This document shows, piece by piece, positions 15,888 to 24,120 of a stretch of DNA of 64,000 nt. How positions within the stretch are numbered: position 1 is the stretch's first letter; each line of letters begins with the position of its first letter. A program made the translations under genes and the position numbers. The notes under the pieces were generated by a model. The model had not been told where the DNA came from. It searched no databases and was given only the letters and a program-made list of their open reading frames with translations. Origin of the DNA: Gemmatimonadota bacterium (GTDB lineage: Bacteria > Gemmatimonadota > Gemmatimonadetes > Longimicrobiales > Gaopeijiaceae); assembly GCA_030428885.1 (NCBI GenBank), contig JAUIEJ010000001.1:124001-188000 (forward strand). Direction: 5' to 3'.

Positions 15888-16309
15888 TCCGCTCGGTGGA
15901 TCCGACGCCCCGCTCTCCCGTCGTCGTGGACGCGTCGGTCGTGGCCGATGCCCTGCTGGCGACCGACGATCGAGGCGCGTGGGCGGAGGAGATCGTCGCG
16001 ACCCGCCCCCTCGTGGCGCCCCACCTTCTTCTGGCCGAGGTCGCCCAGGTCCTGCGACGCAGTGTGGCCCGAGGCCTCCTGGACCCCGCCGATGCCGACG
16101 GAGCCCACGGCCGACTCCTCGAACTCCCGGTGCAGCTCTTCCCGTACGACGTATTCGGGGACCGCGCCTGGGCCCTACGCGACTCCATGACCCTGTACGA
16201 CGCGTGGTACGTCGCCCTGGCCGAGGGCCTCGCTCTGCCGCTCGCCACCTGCGACGAGAGGCTCGGCCGGGCGCACGGCACCCGATGTGAGTTCCTGCTG
16301 CCGCAGTGA
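15884..16309 (+). CDS. PIN-domain toxin (VapC-like)
   Basis: A 141-residue PIN-domain ribonuclease. Acidic metal-binding residues are in place: Asp16 in VVVDASVV, Glu52 in LLLAEVAQVL, Asp106 in TLYDAWYVAL and Asp124 in ATCDERL. Such toxins cleave tRNA or rRNA when the antitoxin is lost. The GTG start overlaps the antitoxin TGA by two bases and leads directly into the domain after ten residues. The pair forms a complete type II module. Confidence 0.9.
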   Translation: MIRSVDPTPRSPVVVDASVVADALLATDDRGAWAEEIVATRPLVAPHLLLAEVAQVLRRSVARGLLDPADADGAHGRLLELPVQLFPYDVFGDRAWALRDSMTLYDAWYVALAEGLALPLATCDERLGRAHGTRCEFLLPQ

Positions 16310-16333
16310 GCCAGATCTACCCGTCGATAGGGT

Positions 16334-16364
16334 GTACGTATTATTGTGAACAAAACCTACGTAC
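16334..16364 (+). promoter_or_regulatory. Inverted-repeat operator of the second toxin-antitoxin pair
   Basis: GTACGTA (16334-16340) and its reverse complement TACGTAC (16358-16364) flank 17 bases of AT-rich sequence, unusual for this window. A -10-like TATTAT lies at 16339-16344. A strong ribosome binding site GGAGG follows at 16370-16374, six bases before the ATG at 16381. It is a likely antitoxin binding site over the start of transcription. Confidence 0.6.
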
Positions 16365-16380
16365 GGTCCGGAGGCGCCCC

Positions 16381-16614
16381 ATGGCCAAGAAGAAGCTCAC
16401 CCTGAGCGTCGATGAAGGGGTGATCCGGCGAGCCAAGCAGTTTTCGGCGGAGCACGACACGACCGTCTCTCAGCTCGTGACGGACTTTCTCGCGTCCCTG
16501 GAGGACGAACGCACCGGGGAGACGCCCGTGGTGTCCAGCCTTCGCGGGGCCCTGCGAGCGGGGAGCAGTCGCGAGGAGTACCGGAAGCACCTGCGTCGGA
16601 AGCACGGGGCGTGA
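16381..16614 (+). CDS. Antitoxin of PIN toxin, DUF6364/ribbon-helix-helix type
   Basis: A 77-residue protein that begins MAKKKLTLSVDEGVIRRAKQ, the signature of DUF6364-like ribbon-helix-helix antitoxins, followed by TTVSQLVTDFLASL (second helix) and a basic C-terminus that should bind the toxin. The start is fixed by GGAGG at 16370-16374. Its TGA overlaps the GTG of the next gene (GTGA). It is not similar to the antitoxin of the pair just upstream, so the two modules were not made by a local duplication. Confidence 0.88.
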   Translation: MAKKKLTLSVDEGVIRRAKQFSAEHDTTVSQLVTDFLASLEDERTGETPVVSSLRGALRAGSSREEYRKHLRRKHGA

Positions 16615-17027
16615 CGCGCGTACTGTACGACGTGAACGTCGTACTCGACGTGCTGGCCGACCGGGAAGGACACGCCGAGGCGTCGAGCGCGGCTCTGGGT
16701 CTCTCGGAGCGCGGCCGGGTCGAAGGTGCCCTCGCGGCCCATACCGTGACGACGCTCCATTACCTGCTGGAGCGTGACCTGGGGCGTGCGGGGGCGCGGC
16801 GGGCCCTCACGGCTCTGCTCAGCATCGTCGAGATCGAGGCCGTGGACGGCCATCGCCTCCGACACGCGCTGGGCATGGCGTGGCCGGACTTCGAGGATGC
16901 CGTACAGGCGGCGTGCGCCGAAGCCACCGGTGCGGACTACCTCGTGACGCGCGACACGACGGGCTTCAAGAAGTCCGCCGTCCGTGTCGTCACACCGGCG
17001 GAGCTGGTGGCGCTGATCGAAGCGTAG
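16611..17027 (+). CDS. PIN-domain toxin
   Basis: A 138-residue PIN protein: Asp7 in VLYDVNVVLD, Asp96 in WPDFEDAVQAA (preceded by Glu95) and Asp115 in LVTRDTTGF. The usual second acidic position lies in a Thr/His-rich stretch (HTVTTLHYLLE), so one ligand may differ from the classic set. The family typically pairs with DUF6364-like antitoxins, as here. The last 38 bases overlap the 3' end of the convergent STAND-ATPase gene, so transcripts of the two would be complementary at their ends. Confidence 0.88.
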   Translation: MTRVLYDVNVVLDVLADREGHAEASSAALGLSERGRVEGALAAHTVTTLHYLLERDLGRAGARRALTALLSIVEIEAVDGHRLRHALGMAWPDFEDAVQAACAEATGADYLVTRDTTGFKKSAVRVVTPAELVALIEA

Positions 17028-20022
17028 GGGGTTGCTCGTCCCAGCCGTCCGCCTGCAGTGCGTCCACCACTCGCTCCCGGGCCTCCTGCGCCTGTCGCGT
17101 GAGGGGGTGGCCCCTGTCGAGCACCTCCTCGTGGGTGGCCACCACCTGCTCCATCTCGTCCAGCGCCCGGCGCACCGCCTCCGGCTCCCGGGCGCCCCGG
17201 GCGGTGTCCACGGTCCATGCCGCGCGCTCCACCAGAGCTCGGAGCGTGTCGACGTGGGTGGGCCCGAGGGAGTCGGCGCGGCGGGCCACGAGGGTGTCGA
17301 AGGCCGTCCTCCCTTCAACCGACCGCCCGGCGTCGCGGAGCGCTTCCGCATACAGCAGGCACGCCTTCAGCGTGATTCGATGGTCCCAGCCGAGGACCGA
17401 GGCGAGCTCTTCGAGCACTTGGCCGAACAGCGGGAGGGCCGTATCGGTCCGCCCGGTGTCGGCCAGGAGCGACGCCACGTCGAGGCGCGCCCGGAGGGTC
17501 CACGGATGGAGGGGGCCGTCCGTGTGCTCCCGACCCTCGAGGAGGTTGCGGGCTTCGACGAGCGCCTCCTCGAGTCGCCCCGCCTCCCGCAGGGCGGAGG
17601 CGAGGTTGCTCCGGGTCACCAGCGTCATGGGGTGGTGGGGCCCGAGCACCCGTTCCTTGTCGGCCAGAAGCTGTCGGCTGAGCGGTTCGGCCCGGTCGAG
17701 GTCGCCGAGGTTCTCGTAGCACGAGACCAGATTGCCTCGCGAGGCGAGGGTGCTGGGGTGGTCGGGCCCCAGAATGCTGAGCCGGTCGGCGACGAGTCCC
17801 TCGAAGATCACCCGCGCCTCGTCCGTGCGGCCCTTCCACAGGAGCCAGTGCCCGAGGTTGTTCCGCACGTGGAGCGCGACCGGATGGTCCCTGCCCACCC
17901 GTCGGGTTTCGGCCTCCAGCACCTCCTGGAGTTCGGAGATCGCCTCGCGGCCCCGCGAGCTGTACCCGAGGGCGTCAGCGCGGCAGGTCCTCGCGTGCAG
18001 CACCTCACCTTCGTCCGCATCCGACTCGGCCAGAAGCTCCAGGAGGCGATCGAACTCCGCGACCGCTTCCCGAGCCCGATCGGCCTTCTGGAGGGCCACG
18101 CCCCGCCGGCGCCGAGCCCGGAGCGCCCCCTCGTGATGGTCCCCGTGGCGCGCGCTCAGCGTGTCGACGATCTCCCCGAGTTCGGCGACCGCGGTCTCCG
18201 CCTCGCCGGTGTGCATGAGAAGCCATGCGTGGCCGCGTCTCAGCTCCAGGTGCGCGTCGGAGTCCACGTCGTGTTCTCGCGCATGCTCCTCGAGCAGGCT
18301 CCGGTACCGCTCCAGGGCGCCCTCGTAGTCGCCCTGCAGTCCCATGGCATCGGCGACTTTGCCACGGAACGTCCAGTGGAGATCGGCCAGTTCGGGTTTG
18401 CCGCCCGTCCACTCCACACCCCGCTCGGCCACCTCGCGGCATCGCGCCAGCTCCTCACCTTCCGCGAGAAGCTCGAGCAGTCGGTGGGCCGAGTCGACCA
18501 CGTCCTCATCGATCTCGAGCAGGCTCTGCTCCGCCCCCAGGAAGTGGGCCTCCAGCACCGCGCGACGAGCCGCCGCCGACAGGGTGTCCCAGTCGGGCCG
18601 GCGTTTCTGATCCGCGGCCCACCGGAGGAGGGCGGTGCGGGCCCGGGTCAGTTCGTCGGGAAGGAAGAGCGTCATCGACTCGTCCGAGGCCCGCTCGAAC
18701 AGGCCCGCCTCGACGAACGCCGCGAGGGCGGCGTCCACGGACCGCACCCAACCCCACGGGGAATGGGCTTGGGCCAGCCCGCTCTCGGCGTCCGTGAGAT
18801 CCAGAAGTCCGGCGGCGGCGGGAATCCAGTCGGGGTTGAACTCCGACCCCTGGAGGGTGGAGAGCGCCAGGACCTCGCGCACATGCTCCGGGAGTTCGCG
18901 CCAGATCGCCCCGATGATCTCGGCATCGCCGGCGGGGAGCGTGTCGATCTGCTCCTGGGTGAGAGACGCCCCGCCCGCGGCCAGCGCCCGTCGCACCACC
19001 CGGAGCGACATCAGCCCCTGCAGGCGGTTGGGGTTGCCGTCGGCCCGATCGCACAGGGCGCGCACGACCCGGGAGTCCACGCCGCCCCCGACGCTCTCGA
19101 TCAAGCGCACCAGGGCGGCGTCGGCAAGCCGGTCCAGGTCGTGGCGCTCGGCCCGGCCAGCGTCGAGCCAGGGCTGGAGGGCGTGGCCGAAGGTGCCCAC
19201 CTCGTCAGCCTGGATCGCCAGTTGATCGGGCCAGGCCGTGGCCAGGATCAGCACGTGACCCGGCGTGTTCAGGAGCTTTCCCACGCAGCGCACCGTACCC
19301 GGATCCGCCCAGTGGGCGTCGTCGATCACCAGCACCACCGGCAGGTCCCGGCCCGAGAGCCGGGCGAGCTGTTCGGCCATTTCGGCGCCCCGCTCCTCGG
19401 CATGGGACCCCTGATGAGTATCCACCCGACGCGCCCGGGTGCCGGCGTTTCGGTCCCGGTAGCTCCGCCATTCCGCCGATAGCACCTCCCACCCGGAGGT
19501 GGCGATCCCGTGCCAGGTCATGGCGAGATTCACCGGGTCGGGGAGGCCGAAGAGGCCCGCCACGGCGCCGGCCGCGGCCAGCCGCGCCTTCCAGCGCTCC
19601 CCCGTGCTCTCCAGTGCGGCGGCCAGGGGCCCCACGTGGGACTGGAACTGCTGCTCCGCGTACTGGAGCGCCGCCAGCTCCCGGCCCATCTGGTCGCGTT
19701 GGCAACTGACGCCCAGCCACAGGAAGGGAATGGGCGTGTCTTCGCCGACGTCGAACGGCGGCGGGAAGACCCGCTTGCGGGCCTGGAGCCACGACCCCTC
19801 GCCCGCGTCGAGGCGGGGCGGCCAGTACGGGTGGGGGGCCGACATCGCCAGCCGGCCGTACAGCTCCCGGACGATGCGCGTCTTGCCCCACCCCGTGGGA
19901 GCGGCCAGGACCACGAGGCGACTCCGGCCCGAGGCGGCGACGGCCTCGTAGGCGGCGACGAGGTGTTCGAGGCGTTCCCGTCGGTCGTCCCCGACGAACG
20001 TGGGGTCCATCGCGAGTGGCAT
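16990..20022 (-). CDS. STAND-type ATPase with C-terminal kinesin-light-chain-like TPRs
   Basis: A 1010-residue protein. The P-loop ATPase is at the N-terminus: APTGWGKTR (Lys47), Walker B VVLVIDDAHWAD (Asp234-235). The long C-terminal half (about 480-960) is made of TPRs of the kinesin light chain type with repeated words such as LGPDHPSTLASRGNL and LGPHHPMTLVTRSNL. No effector domain is visible at either end, which is unusual for STAND immune sensors; it may act through a partner or be a regulator of the AfsR/MalT kind lacking its DNA-binding domain. The ATG at 20022 is chosen over other in-frame starts because GGAG lies about ten bases upstream and it begins just before the ATPase. The gene ends inside the convergent PIN toxin gene. 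Confidence 0.82.
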   Translation of the reverse strand: MPLAMDPTFVGDDRRERLEHLVAAYEAVAASGRSRLVVLAAPTGWGKTRIVRELYGRLAMSAPHPYWPPRLDAGEGSWLQARKRVFPPPFDVGEDTPIPFLWLGVSCQRDQMGRELAALQYAEQQFQSHVGPLAAALESTGERWKARLAAAGAVAGLFGLPDPVNLAMTWHGIATSGWEVLSAEWRSYRDRNAGTRARRVDTHQGSHAEERGAEMAEQLARLSGRDLPVVLVIDDAHWADPGTVRCVGKLLNTPGHVLILATAWPDQLAIQADEVGTFGHALQPWLDAGRAERHDLDRLADAALVRLIESVGGGVDSRVVRALCDRADGNPNRLQGLMSLRVVRRALAAGGASLTQEQIDTLPAGDAEIIGAIWRELPEHVREVLALSTLQGSEFNPDWIPAAAGLLDLTDAESGLAQAHSPWGWVRSVDAALAAFVEAGLFERASDESMTLFLPDELTRARTALLRWAADQKRRPDWDTLSAAARRAVLEAHFLGAEQSLLEIDEDVVDSAHRLLELLAEGEELARCREVAERGVEWTGGKPELADLHWTFRGKVADAMGLQGDYEGALERYRSLLEEHAREHDVDSDAHLELRRGHAWLLMHTGEAETAVAELGEIVDTLSARHGDHHEGALRARRRRGVALQKADRAREAVAEFDRLLELLAESDADEGEVLHARTCRADALGYSSRGREAISELQEVLEAETRRVGRDHPVALHVRNNLGHWLLWKGRTDEARVIFEGLVADRLSILGPDHPSTLASRGNLVSCYENLGDLDRAEPLSRQLLADKERVLGPHHPMTLVTRSNLASALREAGRLEEALVEARNLLEGREHTDGPLHPWTLRARLDVASLLADTGRTDTALPLFGQVLEELASVLGWDHRITLKACLLYAEALRDAGRSVEGRTAFDTLVARRADSLGPTHVDTLRALVERAAWTVDTARGAREPEAVRRALDEMEQVVATHEEVLDRGHPLTRQAQEARERVVDALQADGWDEQPPTLRSAPPAPPV

Positions 20023-20185
20023 ACGTGCACTACTCCACCAGAGCCCGGGGCCGCACCATCGAGCGGAATCCCGCCCATGGTAGTGCGAGGCCGCGGCCGG
20101 GACCACAGCCCACTCTCCGCTGGAACGGGCCGTCGGGCGGCCGATACTGCCGGTGTCAGCCCACTCTGGAAGAAGGAGGCCGTTC

Positions 20186-20614
20186 GTGGAGATTCTCGCC
20201 CTCGCCGCCGTCGCCGGCGGCGTGGCGTTCGCCGGTTGGCTGCGGGACCGTCACCGGCACCACGCCAAGAATCAGGACGGCCGTTGCGCCCAATGCGGGA
20301 CTCCCTGGCAGGATCCGGCGACGGGCGATCCGTTCCTCCTCCACGGGCGCCTCGTGTGCGCCCCCTGCGCGGGACGCGAGCAGGAGCGGATGATGCGGCA
20401 CTTCGGCGTTCTCGCCGGGGCCACGGCCTTCGCGTCGACCTCGATCCTCGTCGCCCAGGGACCGGTGGCACTGATGCTCCTGCCCCTCGCCACCGGTGCG
20501 GGGCTGACGCTCGGGGCCGTGAGCGTGATGAAGCTCGCCAATCGGCGGGCCCAGCGCCGGATCGCCACCGGCGAGTCCCCCGAGTTCGAGACCCTGCTCC
20601 TGCGGGACCGGTAG
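20186..20614 (+). CDS. Small zinc-ribbon membrane protein
   Basis: A 142-residue protein. A GTG start with AAGGAGG (20173-20179) six bases upstream is preferred to the longer open frame. A first helix (residues about 2-18) is followed by a His-rich basic stretch (RDRHRHHAK), then a treble-clef-like zinc ribbon with two CxxC knuckles (CAQC and CAPC about 30 residues apart), and a second hydrophobic region (about 75-115) that can span the membrane. I recognise no family. It lies divergent from the STAND ATPase and in tandem with the PARP-like gene. Confidence 0.75.
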   Translation: MEILALAAVAGGVAFAGWLRDRHRHHAKNQDGRCAQCGTPWQDPATGDPFLLHGRLVCAPCAGREQERMMRHFGVLAGATAFASTSILVAQGPVALMLLPLATGAGLTLGAVSVMKLANRRAQRRIATGESPEFETLLLRDR

Positions 20615-20743
20615 GGAGGGGCGACGCCCGACGGCAGTTGCTTCAGGCTTCGCGCGCCGATACGGTGGCGTCGAGGCCGTCCCGCAGACGACAGGGGTGG
20701 TCTCGATTTCGCAGGATCGCCCCCCCCGTCGGAGACCTCGCCC

Positions 20744-21415
20744 ATGGCGCTCAAGCACCTCGTGTCCAACCTGAAGACGCTGGACGACGGTGACGCCCTC
20801 ATCGATCACATCTTCGCCGAGCAAGGGGTCCCCGAGAATCAGTATCTGGCCAAGTACTTCGACGCCGAAATTCGCCGAGCGGTCTTCTCGGGCGGGGGGC
20901 TCTCGGGACGGCACGTGAAGCTGTCGCCCGCCGCCGAGATCCTGAAGGGCGCGCTGCAGCGGCGCTACGCCCGGAACCAGTCGAAAGCCACGCGGCGGGA
21001 GGGGGAGTCGTTTTTCCCCATGACGGCGTACCACGGCACCATGAGTTCCCGCATCGCGGGCCTCATCGTCACCGGAGGCTTCAACCTCGCCAGCCAGACC
21101 GTGCGGGGAAAAGGCGCCTACTTCTACCGGGCGCCCCTCCACGAGCGGGCCGAGGGGTACGCCATCAGCAACGGCGAAGACCCGGAAGGCGTGGTCCTGG
21201 AGGTGACCATCTTCTCGGCCACCACCGGCAAGATCGCCAATCCGCGCCGGGACAAACTCGTCCACACGTCGGGCCCCGACATCCTCGTGGCCAAGAACCC
21301 GCTCCTCATCTTCCCCAAGGCCGTGTTCGTGCCCGGCGAGAAGATGCTGAACTCCACCGGAATGCGGGAATGGCAGTCGTACACGGGACCCCACTTCCAG
21401 CGGCGGATGCTCTGA
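20744..21415 (+). CDS. PARP-like ADP-ribosyltransferase-fold protein
   Basis: A 223-residue protein. The second half has the order of motifs of a PARP catalytic fold: AYHGTM (His97), IVTGGFN, GKGAYFYRAPLHERAEGY (Tyr126) and a final DILVAKNPLLIFPKAVFVP. In PARPs the last motif is NEYIVY with the catalytic Glu; here the aligned stretch is NPLLIF, so the Glu appears replaced. Such H-Y-hydrophobic variants are either mono-ADP-ribosyltransferases or inactive. The N-terminal 90 residues are helical and unrecognised. No signal peptide, so it is probably cytoplasmic. The start at 20744 is the only ATG giving the full helical region; there is no strong ribosome site. The neighbours (STAND ATPase, caspase) suggest a conflict-type role, but that is inference. 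Confidence 0.65.
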   Translation: MALKHLVSNLKTLDDGDALIDHIFAEQGVPENQYLAKYFDAEIRRAVFSGGGLSGRHVKLSPAAEILKGALQRRYARNQSKATRREGESFFPMTAYHGTMSSRIAGLIVTGGFNLASQTVRGKGAYFYRAPLHERAEGYAISNGEDPEGVVLEVTIFSATTGKIANPRRDKLVHTSGPDILVAKNPLLIFPKAVFVPGEKMLNSTGMREWQSYTGPHFQRRML

Positions 21416-21436
21416 GGCGCGACGTCGGCCCGTAGC

Positions 21437-23662
21437 CTACCGGAACAGCACCTGGTTGGGGCGGATGCTCCCCCGGTCGATGACCAGGTGCTGGTAGCCG
21501 GTCTGGGGCCCGCCGGTGCGGACGTAGTCGTCGGGGCCGTCGGACTTCACGTCGGCCCGGTAGCGCTCGTACAGGTACTGGCTGAGCTCGATGGCCGAGA
21601 TGGCCGTGTCGCCGTCGGCATCGGCGAGACGGTCGCCCACGGCGTCGGCCATGAAGTGGGAGAGGTAGCCTCCGGCCCGGAACTTGGCCGCCACCGACGA
21701 GGTGACGTCCTCTTCCGACGAGAAGAAGCCGATGCGGCCGGGGACCGACACGACGTCCTTGGAGAAGCCGCCGCTGAAGCAGGCGTCCAGGACCAGCATG
21801 GCGATGCCCGGGTCGATCTCCGCCAGGAGCGACGAGAACTCGTCGTCGGTGATGCCGGCGTCGAAGAGCTCCAGGGTCTCGTCCATGGCGTCGGGATCGG
21901 TGATCTGGGGGCCGCCCCGCTCCACCCGGCCGCCGTGGCCCGAGTAGAAGAAGACGAAGAGGTCGTCGGGCCCGGCGCGGCTGCCCACGTCCCGGATCGC
22001 CTGCTGCACGTTGGCCAGGGTCGCCTCGCCGTCGGTGAGGATCACGGCGTCGCCGGGCCGCATGCCCGCCCCCGTCTGGAGGGCCTGGGCCACGGTGTGG
22101 GCGTCTTCGGCCGTGTAGGCCAGATCGTTGGCCCGGCCCCCGTAGTCGCTGATGCCCACGAACACGCCCATGACCCGCCCCCCCGTGCCGTCGTCCACGG
22201 TTCGCATCCCCGCCTGGGGTGACACCGCGAGCTCGTAGGCGCCGGTGTCGCCGGCCCGGTACGAGGTGGCCACCAGGCGATAGCGGCCGCTCTCGGGGAG
22301 CACCAGATCGATGCGGGACTCCTGGAGGCTGCCCTCCCAGTCGTCGTTGTCGATGACCTCGCCGCCGGGGGTCACCACCTGGACGTAGGTGTCGAAGGCC
22401 TGGGAGGTCATGCGCACCGAGACCCCGTCGCCCGCCGCGCCTTCGAAGACGTACAGGTCCCGGAACTGACCCGTGTCCCGAAGGGCGTCGTCGTCGTCCA
22501 GCGCCGAGCGCACCGACGATCCCACCGGGAGGGCGGCCACGTCCCGACGCTGTTGCTCGGCCCGGTCCGGGGCGCCCCGGTCGATGCGCAGGGAGTACGA
22601 CCCGGTTTCGCCCGGGGCGTACGACGTGACGATGACCCGGTATTCCCCCGACTCGGTGAGGGTCATCTCCACCTCGCTCTCCCCCGGGCGTCCCTCCAGG
22701 TCGTCGTTCTCCCGCCGGTCGTCGTCGGGCCCGCGGACGATGAGGTAGGGATCGAACTCCGACGACGACAGGGTGGCCACCAGCGTCTCGCCGGGGGTGC
22801 CGGCGAAGGTGTAGAGGTCGGCAAACTCGCCCGTGCGCAGCGTATCGTCGCCCGCCGCCAGCGAGCCCGCCTCGGTGCGGGGCGCCCGGGCCATGGCCGG
22901 CTCTGCCTCGGTGAGGGTGATGCGGAGGGAATAGGCCCCGGTCTCACCGGCGGAGTAGCTGGTGACCCCGACCCGGTACTCCCCCGCCTCGTCCAGCGTC
23001 TCGGAGATCACCGAACGGCGGGCGTCGCCCTCGAAGTCGTCGTTCTCGAAGACGCGGCCCGAGGGGGAGACCAGGATCAGGTAGGTGTCGAGATCACCGG
23101 AGCGGAGGTCCAGGAGGGCGTGCTGCCCCGCCTCGCCTTCGAAGGTGTAGGTGTCCCGGTACTCGCCCCCCTCCAGGCGGTCGTCGCCGCTCTCGAGTCG
23201 TCCGGCTTCGACCCGCACGCCGGGGTCGAGGGCGGCCAGGGCGCCGCCGTCCCGGGCCCGGACCTCGATGCGGTAGTCGCCCGTCTCCCCGGGCTCGAAC
23301 GAGGTGGCCCACACGACCCAGGTGCCCGGCTCGTCCACGGCGACCTCGGCGTACGAATGACGGACGTCGCCCTCGAAGTCGTCGTTTTCGGTCTGGATCC
23401 CGCCGGGGGAGCGGATCACCACGTAGGTGTCGAAGGCGTCGGAGGTGACGTCGGCCCCGAGCATCTGCCCCACCTCCACCTCCACCTCGAAGCGGTCCAC
23501 GAACTCGCCGCTTTCCAGCCGGGAGTCGCCGGGCCCCAGGGTGCCGCTCTGCTCCACCAGCACGGTGCCGGGGGCAGTCTCGGAGTCCCCCGAATCCCCG
23601 CCGCAGGCGCCGAGGGCCGCGAGGGTCAGCAGAATGGTTGCGGTGGCCGGTCGCCGGTTCAT
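21437..23662 (-). CDS. Caspase-family (C14) lipoprotein with four PPC domains
   Basis: A 741-residue exported protein. The signal ends at lipobox ALGAC (Cys20). Four PPC-like (bacterial pre-peptidase C-terminal) beta-sandwich repeats follow at about 34-136, 150-250, 264-361 and 380-481; each shows F-TY or DPYL, a GG or DN acidic loop (for example ENDDFEGD) and an ETG-Y-L end. The caspase domain is last (about 496-741) with His576 in FYSGHGG and Cys628 in LDACFSGG, plus the first strand VMGVFVGISDYG. The ATG has AGGAG five bases upstream. The protein differs from the caspase at 88-2145 by its export and its PPC repeats, so it probably acts on the cell surface or in the periplasm. Confidence 0.92.
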   Translation of the reverse strand: MNRRPATATILLTLAALGACGGDSGDSETAPGTVLVEQSGTLGPGDSRLESGEFVDRFEVEVEVGQMLGADVTSDAFDTYVVIRSPGGIQTENDDFEGDVRHSYAEVAVDEPGTWVVWATSFEPGETGDYRIEVRARDGGALAALDPGVRVEAGRLESGDDRLEGGEYRDTYTFEGEAGQHALLDLRSGDLDTYLILVSPSGRVFENDDFEGDARRSVISETLDEAGEYRVGVTSYSAGETGAYSLRITLTEAEPAMARAPRTEAGSLAAGDDTLRTGEFADLYTFAGTPGETLVATLSSSEFDPYLIVRGPDDDRRENDDLEGRPGESEVEMTLTESGEYRVIVTSYAPGETGSYSLRIDRGAPDRAEQQRRDVAALPVGSSVRSALDDDDALRDTGQFRDLYVFEGAAGDGVSVRMTSQAFDTYVQVVTPGGEVIDNDDWEGSLQESRIDLVLPESGRYRLVATSYRAGDTGAYELAVSPQAGMRTVDDGTGGRVMGVFVGISDYGGRANDLAYTAEDAHTVAQALQTGAGMRPGDAVILTDGEATLANVQQAIRDVGSRAGPDDLFVFFYSGHGGRVERGGPQITDPDAMDETLELFDAGITDDEFSSLLAEIDPGIAMLVLDACFSGGFSKDVVSVPGRIGFFSSEEDVTSSVAAKFRAGGYLSHFMADAVGDRLADADGDTAISAIELSQYLYERYRADVKSDGPDDYVRTGGPQTGYQHLVIDRGSIRPNQVLFR

Positions 23663-23743
23663 CGTTCTCCTCGCGCTCGTGGTCCTGCCAGTGTACTTCT
23701 TGGCGGCAGCCCGAGCCACGTTTCCCCTCGATCCACGCCGGTC

Positions 23744-24109
23744 ATGGCCCTGTTCTCGTTCCTCTCCAAGCTGCTCCGCGGTCCCCACGGCCTCGCCCCC
23801 GCCGAGTTCCTGACGCGGCGCGAGCCCGCGCATCCGGTCCTGGACGTGCGCACGCCGGGCGAATTCGCCCAGGGGCATGTGAAGGGCGCCATCAACGTGG
23901 ACATCCACGGTCCGGACTTCGCGGCAGCGGTGGATCGCCTGGCGAAGAAGGGGACGCTGAAGGCCGACCAGCCGGTCTACCTGTACTGCCGTTCGGGGGC
24001 GCGCTCGGGTCGGGCCGCCCGGTTCCTGCGGGAACGGGGATACGGCGAAGCGTACAACGTGGGGGGACTCGGAGGGCTGAAGGCCGCCGGGGCCGAGGTG
24101 GGGCGGTAG
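23744..24109 (+). CDS. Rhodanese-like sulphurtransferase
   Basis: A 121-residue single-domain rhodanese. The signature strand HPVLDVRTPGEFAQGHVKGA is followed by the active-site loop YCRSGARSGRAA (the Cys carries the persulphide) and the C-terminal AYNVGGLGGLK. It has a short N-terminal hydrophobic stretch FSFLSKLL that is too short for a signal. It is divergent from the caspase lipoprotein (81-base gap) and convergent with the next gene. Confidence 0.95.
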   Translation: MALFSFLSKLLRGPHGLAPAEFLTRREPAHPVLDVRTPGEFAQGHVKGAINVDIHGPDFAAAVDRLAKKGTLKADQPVYLYCRSGARSGRAARFLRERGYGEAYNVGGLGGLKAAGAEVGR

Positions 24110-24120
24110 CCCCAGGTCGC

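Noticed and set aside
22553-24109. Long plus-strand open frame opposite the PPC-caspase gene
   Set aside because: It is antisense to a gene with clear domains and conserved motifs; only its last part (23744-24109) is real, as the rhodanese. High GC makes such long antisense frames common.
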